NCBI RefSeq assembly: GCF_001921825.1 | Contig: NZ_MSJL01000026.1 | Span: 1 to 32,495, forward strand | Origin: Streptococcus acidominimus | GTDB taxonomy: Bacteria > Bacillota > Bacilli > Lactobacillales > Streptococcaceae | Reading direction: 5' to 3' | DNA: 32,495 bases | Shown: positions 17,938 through 25,070 of the stretch, in pieces | Numbering within the stretch: the stretch's first letter is position 1 | How the letters are laid out: each line of letters opens with the position of its first letter | Position numbers and translations under genes: made by a program | The notes under the pieces: model-generated | What the model was told of the DNA's origin: nothing | Database searches by the model: none | Seen by the model: the letters and a program-made list of their open reading frames with translations, nothing else

Positions 17938-18138
17938 TATTTCTCCTCTCTATTGATTTAAGTTGTTCTATTAGTGTATCATAAAAGGAGAAAGTTTTCC
18001 ACAAGTTTGTTATTTTTCCACATTGTTCATATCAGTTTTCCACAAGTTGTGAATAAGATAAGGAAAGTCTCGTATTTCTAGCAGATTAGAGACGTTTTTC
18101 ATGTGAGTAATCCTGTTTATAGAATAATCTCTTCCACA
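17938..18138. other. oriC, dnaA upstream part: DnaA-box cluster
   Basis: Three TTTTCCACA boxes (17995, 18014 and 18036 as first bases; one mismatch each) are followed by a perfect box in the other orientation, TGTGAATAA (18048-18056). A weaker one is at 18102-18110, and another perfect TGTGGATAA lies just inside the parB 3' end (18153-18161). The region is A/T-rich. It also holds the dnaA promoter, whose hexamers I could not fix with confidence. Confidence 0.85.
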
Positions 18139-18903
18139 CTAGTTTATAATGGTGTGGATAATTCGTTCAAATTCTTCGGCGTTTTTAAATGAGATGTTGA
18201 GACTGCCACTGCCATTTTTTTTCTGTTGAATGTGGACACTTGTTCCTAGGAGTTGGCTGATGTTTTCTTCTGTCTCTTTGACAAAGATATTTTTACTAGG
18301 CTGCTGACTTTTGGTTTTCTTGCTTGCTAGGGTAGCTTCTAGGGCACGGACACTCATCTCTTTTTCTAGAACGGTCCGAAGCCATTGCTCCTGTTCTTTT
18401 GCTTCATAAGGAATCAGTAGTCTAGCATGCCCTTGGGATAGTTTCCCCTCCCTAACGGCTTGCATCACAGGATCAGACAGTTGTAGTAAGCGCAGAATAT
18501 TGGTGATATAAGGGCGTGATTTGCCCATGATTTGTGCAATTTCATCATGTGTTAAGCCTTTTTCAATCAAGCGTTGATAGGAGCTTGCTTCTTCAATCGG
18601 ATTCAGATCAGAGCGTTGCAGATTTTCAATAATGGCTTGAGAAAGCAGGTCGTCATCAGAGAGGTCTTTGACGACCACAGGAACGGTCGCCAGTCCTGCT
18701 AATTGACTAGCTCGTAGTCTACGTTCTCCTGCTAGCAATTCGTAGCCGATAATGGCTGATTTTCGGACGATTAAGGGCTGAATTAGACCATTTTCTCTGA
18801 TAGATTGTGCCAGCTCTTCTAACTTTTCTGGGTCAAAATGAACTCGTGGCTGATAGGGATTTGGGCTGATGTCAGTAATTGCAATATAACGTAGTTCTTC
18901 CAT
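18139..18903 (-). CDS. parB: Chromosome partitioning protein ParB (Spo0J)
   Basis: Binds parS, slides as a CTP-dependent clamp and loads SMC at the origin. The 254-residue protein has the CTP-binding motif GERRLRAS (59-66), the helix-turn-helix LTHDEIAQIMGKSRPYITN, and a C-terminal dimerisation segment. Streptococci lack ParA, and none is seen here. A parS site lies about 1.9 kb away over the rlmH stop. The gene begins 14 bp after the T-run of a terminator that ends htrA, and no separate promoter is evident. Confidence 0.97.
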   Translation of the reverse strand: MEELRYIAITDISPNPYQPRVHFDPEKLEELAQSIRENGLIQPLIVRKSAIIGYELLAGERRLRASQLAGLATVPVVVKDLSDDDLLSQAIIENLQRSDLNPIEEASSYQRLIEKGLTHDEIAQIMGKSRPYITNILRLLQLSDPVMQAVREGKLSQGHARLLIPYEAKEQEQWLRTVLEKEMSVRALEATLASKKTKSQQPSKNIFVKETEENISQLLGTSVHIQQKKNGSGSLNISFKNAEEFERIIHTIIN

Positions 18904-18917
18904 ACGTCCATCTTAGC

Positions 18918-18953
18918 AAAAAAAGACTCACTTTACAATGATGTAAAGTGAGT
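18918..18953 (-). terminator. Strong hairpin terminator between htrA and parB
   Basis: A perfect 12-bp stem (ACTCACTTTACA with TGTAAAGTGAGT, 4-nt loop) is followed by seven T on the minus strand. It lies 5 bp after the htrA stop and just ahead of parB. Its inner part, CTTTACA-N4-TGTAAAG, has the same form as the palindromes upstream of the sugar transporter. Confidence 0.9.
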
Positions 18954-18958
18954 GATGC

Positions 18959-20158
18959 TTAGTTTGTGAGATCTTCTGTTGACTTGGTTAATTTGATGTC
19001 AACTGTTTTTTCTTTCCCTTGACGAGAATAGGTAATAGAAATGGTATCCCCAACAGTATGTTTGTAAAGGGCACTTTGTAAATCACTGATGGTTTCTACT
19101 GTCTCACCATCCACTTTAGTGATGACATCATATTGTTCTAATTGACCATCTGCTGGTAAGCCTTTTTGGGTAGAAAGAACCACGATACCGGATTTCAAGC
19201 TATCTTCTTCAATGCCTGCTTTTTGTCGTTGTGTAGTAGAAAGATTGCTTAAATTCGCCATTTTAATGCCCAGTGCTGGACGGATGACCTTTCCATTTTT
19301 CTCTAGTTGATTGATGATGTTGACTGCATCATTTGCGGGAATCGCAAATCCCATTCCTTCTACGGCAACACCAGCTTCCGAATTGGAGCTAGAAGTAATC
19401 TTACTAGAGGTAATCCCAATGACCTGTCCTTGAATATTGATCAGTGGTCCACCCGAATTTCCAGGGTTGATCGCTGTATCGGTCTGAATGGCATTGGTAG
19501 AGATTGTCTGACCATCTTCTGATTTTGAAGTGACTGTACGGCTGAGACTAGAGACGATTCCTTGAGTGACCGTATTGGCATAGATGCTGCCGAGCGGGCT
19601 ACCGATAGCAATCGCTGTTTCTCCGACTTTAATCTTGTCAGAATCTGCAAATTCAGCAACGTTTTTGACCTTATCAGCTGCGATTTTAATCACCGCAATA
19701 TCGGCATAGGTATCTGAACCAATCAACTCCCCTTCTACTTTTTCACCGGAAGCCAATTGAATATCAATTTTTTCAGCTCCTGCAATTACGTGGGTATTGG
19801 TGACGAGATAGGCGAATTGGTCTGTTTTCTTGTAAATAACTCCAGAACCTTCTCCTGCTACGGCTAAATCATCTGAACTGCCACTTTCTTCTAAAATGGA
19901 ACGATAGCCGTTATCGCGTGGTTTTTGATAATTGATCACAGAGACCACTGCATTTTGTACTTTTTCAACAGCTGATGTTGTTGAATTTTCATTATTGTAC
20001 TGTACCTTGCTAACAGTTGTCTGTTCATTTTCTTTTTTGGTTTCAACAGCTTGGATTGGCTGCTTATTCGTCTGAAGTAAGGGTGCGGCAAGTGTTCCCG
20101 CCAAGCCTCCGACAAATCCAATTGACAATAAAAGTACCACTTTTAAGACTTTTTTCAT
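18959..20158 (-). CDS. htrA: Surface serine protease HtrA/DegP
   Basis: A membrane-anchored quality-control protease for exported proteins. In streptococci it affects stress tolerance, virulence and competence peptide levels. From the chosen start it is 399 residues: an N-terminal membrane anchor (about 4-26), a trypsin-like domain with catalytic His123, Asp153 and Ser235 (GNSGGP), and one C-terminal PDZ domain (about 290-385). The ATG giving MKKVLKVVLL is preferred because AAAGGA lies 8 nt upstream; a longer form starting MINPKF lacks one. The promoter carries a CiaR-like box. Confidence 0.97.
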   Translation of the reverse strand: MKKVLKVVLLLSIGFVGGLAGTLAAPLLQTNKQPIQAVETKKENEQTTVSKVQYNNENSTTSAVEKVQNAVVSVINYQKPRDNGYRSILEESGSSDDLAVAGEGSGVIYKKTDQFAYLVTNTHVIAGAEKIDIQLASGEKVEGELIGSDTYADIAVIKIAADKVKNVAEFADSDKIKVGETAIAIGSPLGSIYANTVTQGIVSSLSRTVTSKSEDGQTISTNAIQTDTAINPGNSGGPLINIQGQVIGITSSKITSSSNSEAGVAVEGMGFAIPANDAVNIINQLEKNGKVIRPALGIKMANLSNLSTTQRQKAGIEEDSLKSGIVVLSTQKGLPADGQLEQYDVITKVDGETVETISDLQSALYKHTVGDTISITYSRQGKEKTVDIKLTKSTEDLTN

Positions 20159-20202
20159 ACGGATTATCCTTTCGAATTTTGGGTTTATCATACCCTTATT
20201 TT

Positions 20203-20219
20203 CTTAATTATAACTTAAA
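20203..20219 (-). promoter_or_regulatory. CiaR-like direct repeat at the htrA promoter
   Basis: The minus strand reads TTTAAG-N5-ATTAAG, one mismatch from the pneumococcal CiaR consensus TTTAAG-N5-TTTAAG. It overlaps a TATAAT -10 (20212 to 20207), with a weak -35 TTGCTT 16 bp upstream. htrA is a known CiaRH target in streptococci. Confidence 0.75.
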
Positions 20220-20242
20220 ACTAGAAAAAAGCAATCACAGGT

Positions 20243-20251
20243 TGTGGATAA
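20243..20251 (+). promoter_or_regulatory. DnaA box in the htrA-rlmH gap
   Basis: TGTGGATAA, a perfect match to the consensus, lies between the divergent htrA and rlmH promoters, about 2 kb from the main origin cluster. It may sequester DnaA or link these promoters to replication. Confidence 0.6.
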
Positions 20252-20319
20252 CTTTATTCGATCATCTTAGGATTCATGATTTAAGGGACATTTCCCGATT
20301 GCATTTGAACTGAATATGG

Positions 20320-20325
20320 TACAAT
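20320..20325 (+). promoter_or_regulatory. -10 element placed for a leaderless rlmH mRNA
   Basis: TACAAT ends 6 bp before the rlmH ATG, so transcription should begin at or next to the start codon. No convincing -35 is seen; TTGCAT lies 15 bp upstream. Confidence 0.45.
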
Positions 20326-20331
20326 AACAAT

Positions 20332-20811
20332 ATGAAAATAAAAATCGTAACAGTTGGAAAATTAAAAGAAAAATACCTGAAAGATGGGATTGCTGAATAC
20401 GTCAAACGCTTGAATCGGTTTGCAAAAATCGACCTGATCGAATTAGCCGATGAAAAAACACCCGATAAGGCCAGTTCCGCTGAAAATGATGCTATTTTAA
20501 AAAAAGAGGCGGAACGGATTTTATCAAAAATAACTGAACGTGAATATGTGATTGTCCTAGCCATTGAAGGGCGACAATTTGCTTCAGAAGATTTTAGTCA
20601 GTTACTGGCAGACACTATGGTCAAGGGTTATTCAGACATTAGCTTTGTGATCGGTGGTAGTTTGGGCTTGCACGAAACAGTCAAAAAACGGGCTAATGTA
20701 TCCATGAGTTTTGGACTTCTCACCCTCCCTCACCAATTGATGCGCCTCGTCTTGGTTGAGCAGATCTATCGCGCTTTTATGATTCAGCAAGGAAGTCCTT
20801 ATCATAAATAG
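20332..20811 (+). CDS. rlmH: 23S rRNA pseudouridine-1915 N3-methyltransferase RlmH
   Basis: A SPOUT-fold methyltransferase that uses AdoMet to modify helix 69 of 23S rRNA. The 159-residue length is standard. Conserved parts are [12 protein letters not shown], the knot region [11 protein letters not shown], and the C terminus [20 protein letters not shown]. The gene is divergent from htrA. There is no Shine-Dalgarno sequence before its ATG, and a -10 lies immediately upstream, so the mRNA may be leaderless. Its TAG stop overlaps a parS site. Confidence 0.97.
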   Translation: MKIKIVTVGKLKEKYLKDGIAEYVKRLNRFAKIDLIELADEKTPDKASSAENDAILKKEAERILSKITEREYVIVLAIEGRQFASEDFSQLLADTMVKGYSDISFVIGGSLGLHETVKKRANVSMSFGLLTLPHQLMRLVLVEQIYRAFMIQQGSPYHK

Positions 20812-20825
20812 TTTCACGTGAAACC
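20810..20825. promoter_or_regulatory. parS: parS centromere site
   Basis: The palindrome GTTTCACGTGAAAC (20811-20824) matches 14 of 16 positions of the B. subtilis/streptococcal parS consensus TGTTTCACGTGAAACA; only the outermost bases differ. It begins within the rlmH stop codon. It is the target for the ParB encoded nearby and the probable SMC loading point. I found no second copy in the window. Confidence 0.92.
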
Positions 20826-20835
20826 TAGGAGTTAT

Positions 20836-21507
20836 ATGTCAACAAATAAGCAATATCAAGTATTTGAAGGATTACGAATTGCAGTCGCCCTAACCTTTGT
20901 TAGTGGCTATTTGAATGCTTTTACCTACGTTACTCAGGGAGGGCGATTTGCAGGTGTTCAATCAGGAAATATCATCATGTTATCCTACTATCTAGCAAAA
21001 GGTGATATATTCCAAGTGGTTCGTTTCCTAAACCCTATTTTTTTCTTTGTAGTCGGACAATTTGTTGTCTACCTTATCAAGCAAGGCTTGAAAAAAGATA
21101 AGTGGTTATGGCATTTTGCTAGCAGTTTGCTGATGACTGTGTTAATCATCCTTGCAGTGGTGATTTCGCCTGTTGTAGGTCCTTTTTTTATCGTGGCTAT
21201 TCTAGCTTTTGTCGCTTCTGTCCAGATCGGCACCTTTCAAAAATTACGAGGAGCTCCCTATGCGAATGTGATGATGACAGGAAACCTAAAAAATGCAGCC
21301 TATCTCTGGTTTAAGGGATGGATGGAGCATGATGATTCCCTTCGTAAAAGAGGTCAGGAGACGATGATAATTTTGGGAAGTTTTAGCCTTGGAGTAATCC
21401 TGTCAACACTTCTTTCCCTACGCTTTTCCGAGTATGCGCTTGCCTATGTTCTGATTCCGGTTTTATATGTCAATTATGAATTATGGAGAGAAAAAAGCCT
21501 AGCATAG
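20836..21507 (+). CDS. DUF1275 (YoaK) family membrane protein
   Basis: A 223-residue integral membrane protein with about six hydrophobic segments. It has the family motifs SGYLNAFTYVTQGGRFAGVQ and, later, GAPYANVMMTGNLKN. The function is unknown; the family is found in many bacteria and resembles small-molecule permeases. The start MSTNKQ is chosen because AGGAG lies 5 nt upstream. An upstream in-frame ATG falls within parS. Its last codons form half of the hairpin that terminates the opposing tRNA-Arg. In S. pneumoniae the comCDE genes lie near this point, between the tRNA genes. Confidence 0.88.
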   Translation: MSTNKQYQVFEGLRIAVALTFVSGYLNAFTYVTQGGRFAGVQSGNIIMLSYYLAKGDIFQVVRFLNPIFFFVVGQFVVYLIKQGLKKDKWLWHFASSLLMTVLIILAVVISPVVGPFFIVAILAFVASVQIGTFQKLRGAPYANVMMTGNLKNAAYLWFKGWMEHDDSLRKRGQETMIILGSFSLGVILSTLLSLRFSEYALAYVLIPVLYVNYELWREKSLA

Positions 21508-21518
21508 AAGCTAGGCTT
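21491..21518 (-). terminator. Terminator of tRNA-Arg
   Basis: A 9-bp perfect stem (AAGCCTAGC with GCTAGGCTT, 6-nt loop) is followed by six T on the minus strand. It lies over the last codons and stop of the convergent DUF1275 gene. Confidence 0.85.
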
Positions 21519-21520
21519 AA

Positions 21521-21594
21521 TGATTCCAGCAGGATTCGAACCTGCGACCGTTCGCTTAGAAGGCGAATGCTCTATCCAGCTGAGCTATGGAACC
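21521..21594 (-). tRNA. tRNA-Arg (anticodon TCT)
   Basis: A 74-nt cloverleaf on the minus strand. The acceptor arms GGTTCCA/TGGAATC (one G-U pair) have discriminator A. The anticodon stem TTCGC/GCGAA encloses CTTCTAA, giving TCT. The T arm GCAGG-TTCGAAT-CCTGC is canonical. CCA is not encoded. Confidence 0.97.
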
Positions 21595-21610
21595 GCTCAA
21601 TAACCATTTC

Positions 21611-21639
21611 ATTGTAACGTAAACAAGACGGAATGTCAA
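21611..21639 (-). promoter_or_regulatory. Promoter of tRNA-Arg
   Basis: Minus-strand TTGACA, 17-bp spacer, TACAAT. The -10 ends 16 bp before the mature tRNA. Confidence 0.85.
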
Positions 21640-21664
21640 GATATAGAAAAAAGTAAAAAAGAGC

Positions 21665-21693
21665 TTGACAAAGGACAAGGTCTATATTATACT
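21665..21693 (+). promoter_or_regulatory. Promoter of the tRNA-Glu/Asn unit
   Basis: TTGACA, 17-bp spacer, TATACT: the same stable-RNA promoter form as at the rRNA operon. It is divergent from the tRNA-Arg promoter. Confidence 0.9.
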
Positions 21694-21708
21694 AGATAGT
21701 GCTTGAAT

Positions 21709-21780
21709 GGTCCGTTGGTCAAGGGGTTAAGACACCGCCTTTTCACGGCGGTAACACGGGTTCGAATCCCGTACGGACTA
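21709..21780 (+). tRNA. tRNA-Glu (anticodon TTC)
   Basis: A 72-nt cloverleaf: acceptor GGTCCGT/ACGGACT (G-U first pair) and discriminator A. The anticodon stem CCGCC/GGCGG encloses TTTTCAC, giving TTC. The T arm CGGG-TTCGAAT-CCCG is canonical. Confidence 0.97.
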
Positions 21781-21785
21781 TTTTA

Positions 21786-21859
21786 TCCGCCATAGCTCAG
21801 TTGGTAGTAGCGCATGACTGTTAATCATGATGTCGTAGGTTCGAGTCCTACTGGCGGAG
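21786..21859 (+). tRNA. tRNA-Asn (anticodon GTT)
   Basis: A 74-nt cloverleaf 5 bp after tRNA-Glu, so processed from one transcript. Acceptor TCCGCCA/TGGCGGA, discriminator G. The loop CTGTTAA gives GTT. Confidence 0.97.
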
Positions 21860-21867
21860 TAGAAATC

Positions 21868-21894
21868 ATTCCCTATTGCCTAGGGGATTTTTTT
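21868..21894 (+). terminator. Terminator of the tRNA-Glu/Asn unit
   Basis: An 8-bp stem with one wobble (ATTCCCTA with TAGGGGAT) followed by seven T. Confidence 0.85.
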
Positions 21895-21906
21895 ATTTTG
21901 TCATGT

Positions 21907-21943
21907 AAAAAGGCTCTACCATCTTTGAAGATGATAGAGCCTT
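21907..21943 (-). terminator. Terminator facing the yfhO direction
   Basis: A long hairpin (9 bp AAGGCTCTA/TAGAGCCTT, one mismatch, then CATCTT/AAGATG) with five T on the minus strand. It would stop transcription coming from yfhO through the repeat region and protect the tRNA unit. Confidence 0.75.
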
Positions 21944-22196
21944 AGTCTTGATGCAACTGAATTCGAGCTAAGCACGGTGTGTTAGAACAAGTAAGATACG
22001 AGGACGTCAAAAAAGCGACTGAAAATTAGGAATGTTTATCTATTTTCCGAGCTTTTAGTCCGAGTTCAATTTCAAGATACAAAGCCCGTTAAAAACTCAA
22101 AGCGCACTCAAGAGTATCCGTATCTGTAACTAGTTAACACTGGAACAGCTATGTCTCTTTTTCGCACAGAGTTTAGCCCGTGTTCAGTTACATAAG

Positions 22197-22450
22197 ATAC
22201 AAAGGGCGTTAAAAAAGCGATCGAAAAATAGGAGACTGACGCAGAACTTTTAGATGAGAGTTTGCTCTGCAAACCTCTATTTCCACCTCCAAAGGTATAC
22301 TATACCTTTGGAGCAAGGAAGGCTATACCTAAAGGTAGCCACAGCTGTAACTAGCTAAAGCTAGAACATTTAAAGGAAGCCATACCTGTAATCAGCTATG
22401 GCTCTTTTTTCCGAGCTTTTAGCCCGTATTCAATTACAAAATATAAACTA
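22197..22450 (+). repeat. Dispersed intergenic repeat, copy with internal insert
   Basis: The left 48 bp (22197-22244) and right 50 bp (about 22403-22450) are near-identical to the inverted copy at the right end of the window. Between them lies about 160 bp not present in that copy, with a 27-bp palindrome at 22287-22313. The repeat runs to within 6 bp of the yfhO stop. Confidence 0.75.
22287..22313. repeat. 27-bp palindrome within the repeat
   Basis: Two perfect 13-nt arms (CTCCAAAGGTATA and TATACCTTTGGAG) are separated by one base. There is no U-run, so it is not a terminator. Confidence 0.8.
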
Positions 22451-22455
22451 AATAC

Positions 22456-25032
22456 TTATATTTTCTTGTTTTTGCTACGAATCTTATCGTAGAGAACAAA
22501 AAGTAAGATTCCTGCTATGAAGCAGTAAGATCCAATCACGAACCCTTGGGGAATAAATGAGAGCCGTATCGTCCCGTTGCCTTTTGGAATATCTATTTTC
22601 ATGAAGCCATTTTGAGCTTTTTTTATCGGCAACACTTTTCCGTCTTGACTTGCAGACCATCCCTTATCATAGGGAAGTGTTAATAGTAATGAAGCATCTG
22701 CATCAGATTTATAATCAATGGAAATCTTATTTCCCTTTGTTGTTACATGGACGTCCTGCCCCTTTAGTTTATCCATGGCCACTTGGTATGCAGCGGTATC
22801 GAGGCGATAAAATTGAGGAGTATCAAAGGAGACTTGCGAATTATTGGGGAAACTCATTGTCAAGGTTACAAGTTGTTCATTTTCAATATATCCCGCATCA
22901 AAAAGGGAGAAGGTATTATCAAGTGTAAAGTTTTTAGTGACATTATTGACGGTGAATTGTACATTCTTACTGCTATCACTTGTAAAGCTGATATTGGGAA
23001 TATTGACATATAATTGTGTGTTAGCGGGAACCAACAATGAATAATTGATGCGAGGAATCTCATCTTCTTCTGTTTTAGAAACGGTTATACGATTATTCAG
23101 TCTATCTCCATTTTCAAGGTTGACAGGTTCTAGGCTGTAATAATACTGTAAATCAAGACCTGCTAGTTGATTGACGAAATTACTTTGATTATCTAGGGTT
23201 AGATTAGAAAACTTTACATCCTTGTAAACTTCAGCTGTTAGGATTGCTAAGGGAAGGGAGTAGGCATTTTCATAGAGGAAATATTGACCACTCGAATGGA
23301 CTGGAGAAAATCCGAATTTCGATACATCTCCTCCGACTAGATTGTAGCGAAGAGCAAAGAGGCTATCTGCGAGAATAGTATTGTTTTGATAGCGTAAGTT
23401 AAGATTGGTACCATCAGAACGGAATCCTAATTTGTCCAGCGTCGAGCTTGAAGCACGGTTACGGATGGATGAAAATTGAGAGATCCCGTTGTAATTGTAC
23501 TTCATACTATCATTGCCGGTTTGAGGAAACAGGCGCTCTGTGCGATAAAATTCGGGATTCTTTGATTTTGCATAGGTTACAAGTGTGTCAATATCTGTCA
23601 AGTTCTGTTCGTAATTGTCACGACTTGGAAAGTGCCACTCAGTAGACAGACCGTCAATCTGGTAATTGGTATTCAAACCGAGTTCAAACAGTACAAATGA
23701 TAGGCTGACTACTGAAAAGATCTTTACTTTCATTCCTTTCTTACGGAGGGCAAATAAAAGAATTCCGTAAGCTATTAAAAATTCAAGGGATAGCAAAAAG
23801 TGAGTAGCAGTTAGAAATTCATAATGGTCGCGGAAGAAAAATGTTGCTCCAAATCCAGTAATTAGTAGGAGAAGAGGCAAGAAATACCCGTAGAAGTGAA
23901 GATCTGTCAATCGTGTCAATGTTTCAGCAGCCATGTAAATGATCGTCAGTGAAAAAATCCAGGCATAGCGGTGTAGAAACATATTTGGCGCGTGCATTCC
24001 CTGCCAAAATAGATCGAGTGGTTGGAGATAAAAACTCGCAATGATAATGGCGAGTAGCAGAGCATAGCTGATTTTGACCTGCCATTTAATCGATTTTAGG
24101 GTGAAGAAAATAAGTGCGAATAGTAAAGGAAAAATCCCTACATAAATCATAGGAATAGCCCCAAACTTCGTCGTATCGTAACTTCCAACCAATTGTTTAG
24201 CAAAGAGATCCAAGTACCAAGAATTTTCTGTTTTCAAGTTGACAATCTGTGTCAACTTTTCACCATGAGTTTTTAGATCCAGATAGGTAGGCAGGAGCAT
24301 AATCATGCTGGATAGACCTGCTAACAGTGACACAACTGTAAAGTCAAGTAGAGAACCGATTCTTTCTTTAACATTCCATGATAACTGAACAAGGAACCAG
24401 ATAGTTAAAAATAGGGCTGTCATATAGCCAAAATAATAATTCTGAATAAACAAAAAAGTCAGACTGACAAAGTAGAGCACCCTTCCTTTTCTTTCGATGA
24501 TCCGGTGTAGTCCAAGGAGGATAAGTGGCACCAGAATAAAGGTATCCAACCAAGTGTTGATTTCCAGTTGGCTAGTCGAAAAACTCATCAAGGAAAAAGA
24601 AGTGGCTAACAGCAGAGCTAGTATAGGCTGTAATTTTTTATAGATAGTAGAGAGACTAAGGTAAGTTGACAGTCCTGTCAATCCAAATTTCAGAAGTGTA
24701 AAGAGATAGAGGGCGTCGGGCATGCTTTTTAAATCGAAAAAATATGCCAAGGGAGATAAGATAGAGCCTAAATAATAGGAGGAGAGAGCATAAAAATTCA
24801 AGCCCAATCCACTGGTGAAAGTATAAAATAAGGAGCCATCACCGTGCAATGTATTTCGTAATACTTGATTAAAAATAACATATTGGTGAAAGGCATCGCT
24901 TGCTAAAATGCTTGTCTTACTTCCCCACCAAATTCCTTTCATCGCTAATATAATAGCGATCATGAGGATAGGTGCTAGGAAAGAAGCACCGAAAAAGAGA
25001 GCGTTTGAGTGTTTTTTGAACATAATTTTCAT
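22456..25032 (-). CDS. yfhO: YfhO family multi-pass membrane protein
   Basis: An 858-residue polytopic membrane protein of the YfhO family (GT-C-like fold), with about 12 membrane segments in the first half and a large extracytoplasmic C-terminal part (about 460-825) before a last membrane helix. Early motifs SDAFHQYVIFNQVLRN and GLGLNFYALSSYYLGS are typical. Family members are linked to glycosylation of lipoteichoic acid or other wall polymers; the exact reaction here is unknown. The start is uncertain: the first ATG lies directly against AGAAG, and a second, three codons in (MFKKHSN), has better spacing. It follows the ABC-F gene after a modest terminator. Confidence 0.9.
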   Translation of the reverse strand: MKIMFKKHSNALFFGASFLAPILMIAIILAMKGIWWGSKTSILASDAFHQYVIFNQVLRNTLHGDGSLFYTFTSGLGLNFYALSSYYLGSILSPLAYFFDLKSMPDALYLFTLLKFGLTGLSTYLSLSTIYKKLQPILALLLATSFSLMSFSTSQLEINTWLDTFILVPLILLGLHRIIERKGRVLYFVSLTFLFIQNYYFGYMTALFLTIWFLVQLSWNVKERIGSLLDFTVVSLLAGLSSMIMLLPTYLDLKTHGEKLTQIVNLKTENSWYLDLFAKQLVGSYDTTKFGAIPMIYVGIFPLLFALIFFTLKSIKWQVKISYALLLAIIIASFYLQPLDLFWQGMHAPNMFLHRYAWIFSLTIIYMAAETLTRLTDLHFYGYFLPLLLLITGFGATFFFRDHYEFLTATHFLLSLEFLIAYGILLFALRKKGMKVKIFSVVSLSFVLFELGLNTNYQIDGLSTEWHFPSRDNYEQNLTDIDTLVTYAKSKNPEFYRTERLFPQTGNDSMKYNYNGISQFSSIRNRASSSTLDKLGFRSDGTNLNLRYQNNTILADSLFALRYNLVGGDVSKFGFSPVHSSGQYFLYENAYSLPLAILTAEVYKDVKFSNLTLDNQSNFVNQLAGLDLQYYYSLEPVNLENGDRLNNRITVSKTEEDEIPRINYSLLVPANTQLYVNIPNISFTSDSSKNVQFTVNNVTKNFTLDNTFSLFDAGYIENEQLVTLTMSFPNNSQVSFDTPQFYRLDTAAYQVAMDKLKGQDVHVTTKGNKISIDYKSDADASLLLTLPYDKGWSASQDGKVLPIKKAQNGFMKIDIPKGNGTIRLSFIPQGFVIGSYCFIAGILLFVLYDKIRSKNKKI

Positions 25033-25046
25033 CTTCTATTTGCAAG

Positions 25047-25068
25047 AAAAGGCGAGTGATTCGCCTTT
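25047..25068 (-). terminator. Terminator/attenuator between ABC-F gene and yfhO
   Basis: An 8-bp stem (AAAGGCGA with TCGCCTTT, 5-nt loop) with only four U on the minus strand, so probably partial. No separate yfhO promoter is visible in the short gap. Confidence 0.6.
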
Positions 25069-25070
25069 CT

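Larger units (their letters stand above)
21860..22455. other. Gene-free repeat-rich region
   Basis: About 600 bp without a credible gene. It holds the two terminators above and several partial copies of a dispersed repeat. One marker is TTTTCCGAGCTTTTAG, at about 22043 and 22409. The other is an ATAC-AAAG/AGG-GTTAAAAA module at about 21994, 22077 and 22197. Several short palindromes are also present. Confidence 0.8.

Noticed and set aside
21860..22455. CRISPR array in the repeat-rich region
   Set aside because: The repeats are few, irregularly spaced, of different lengths and partly inverted; there are no uniform spacers or cas genes.
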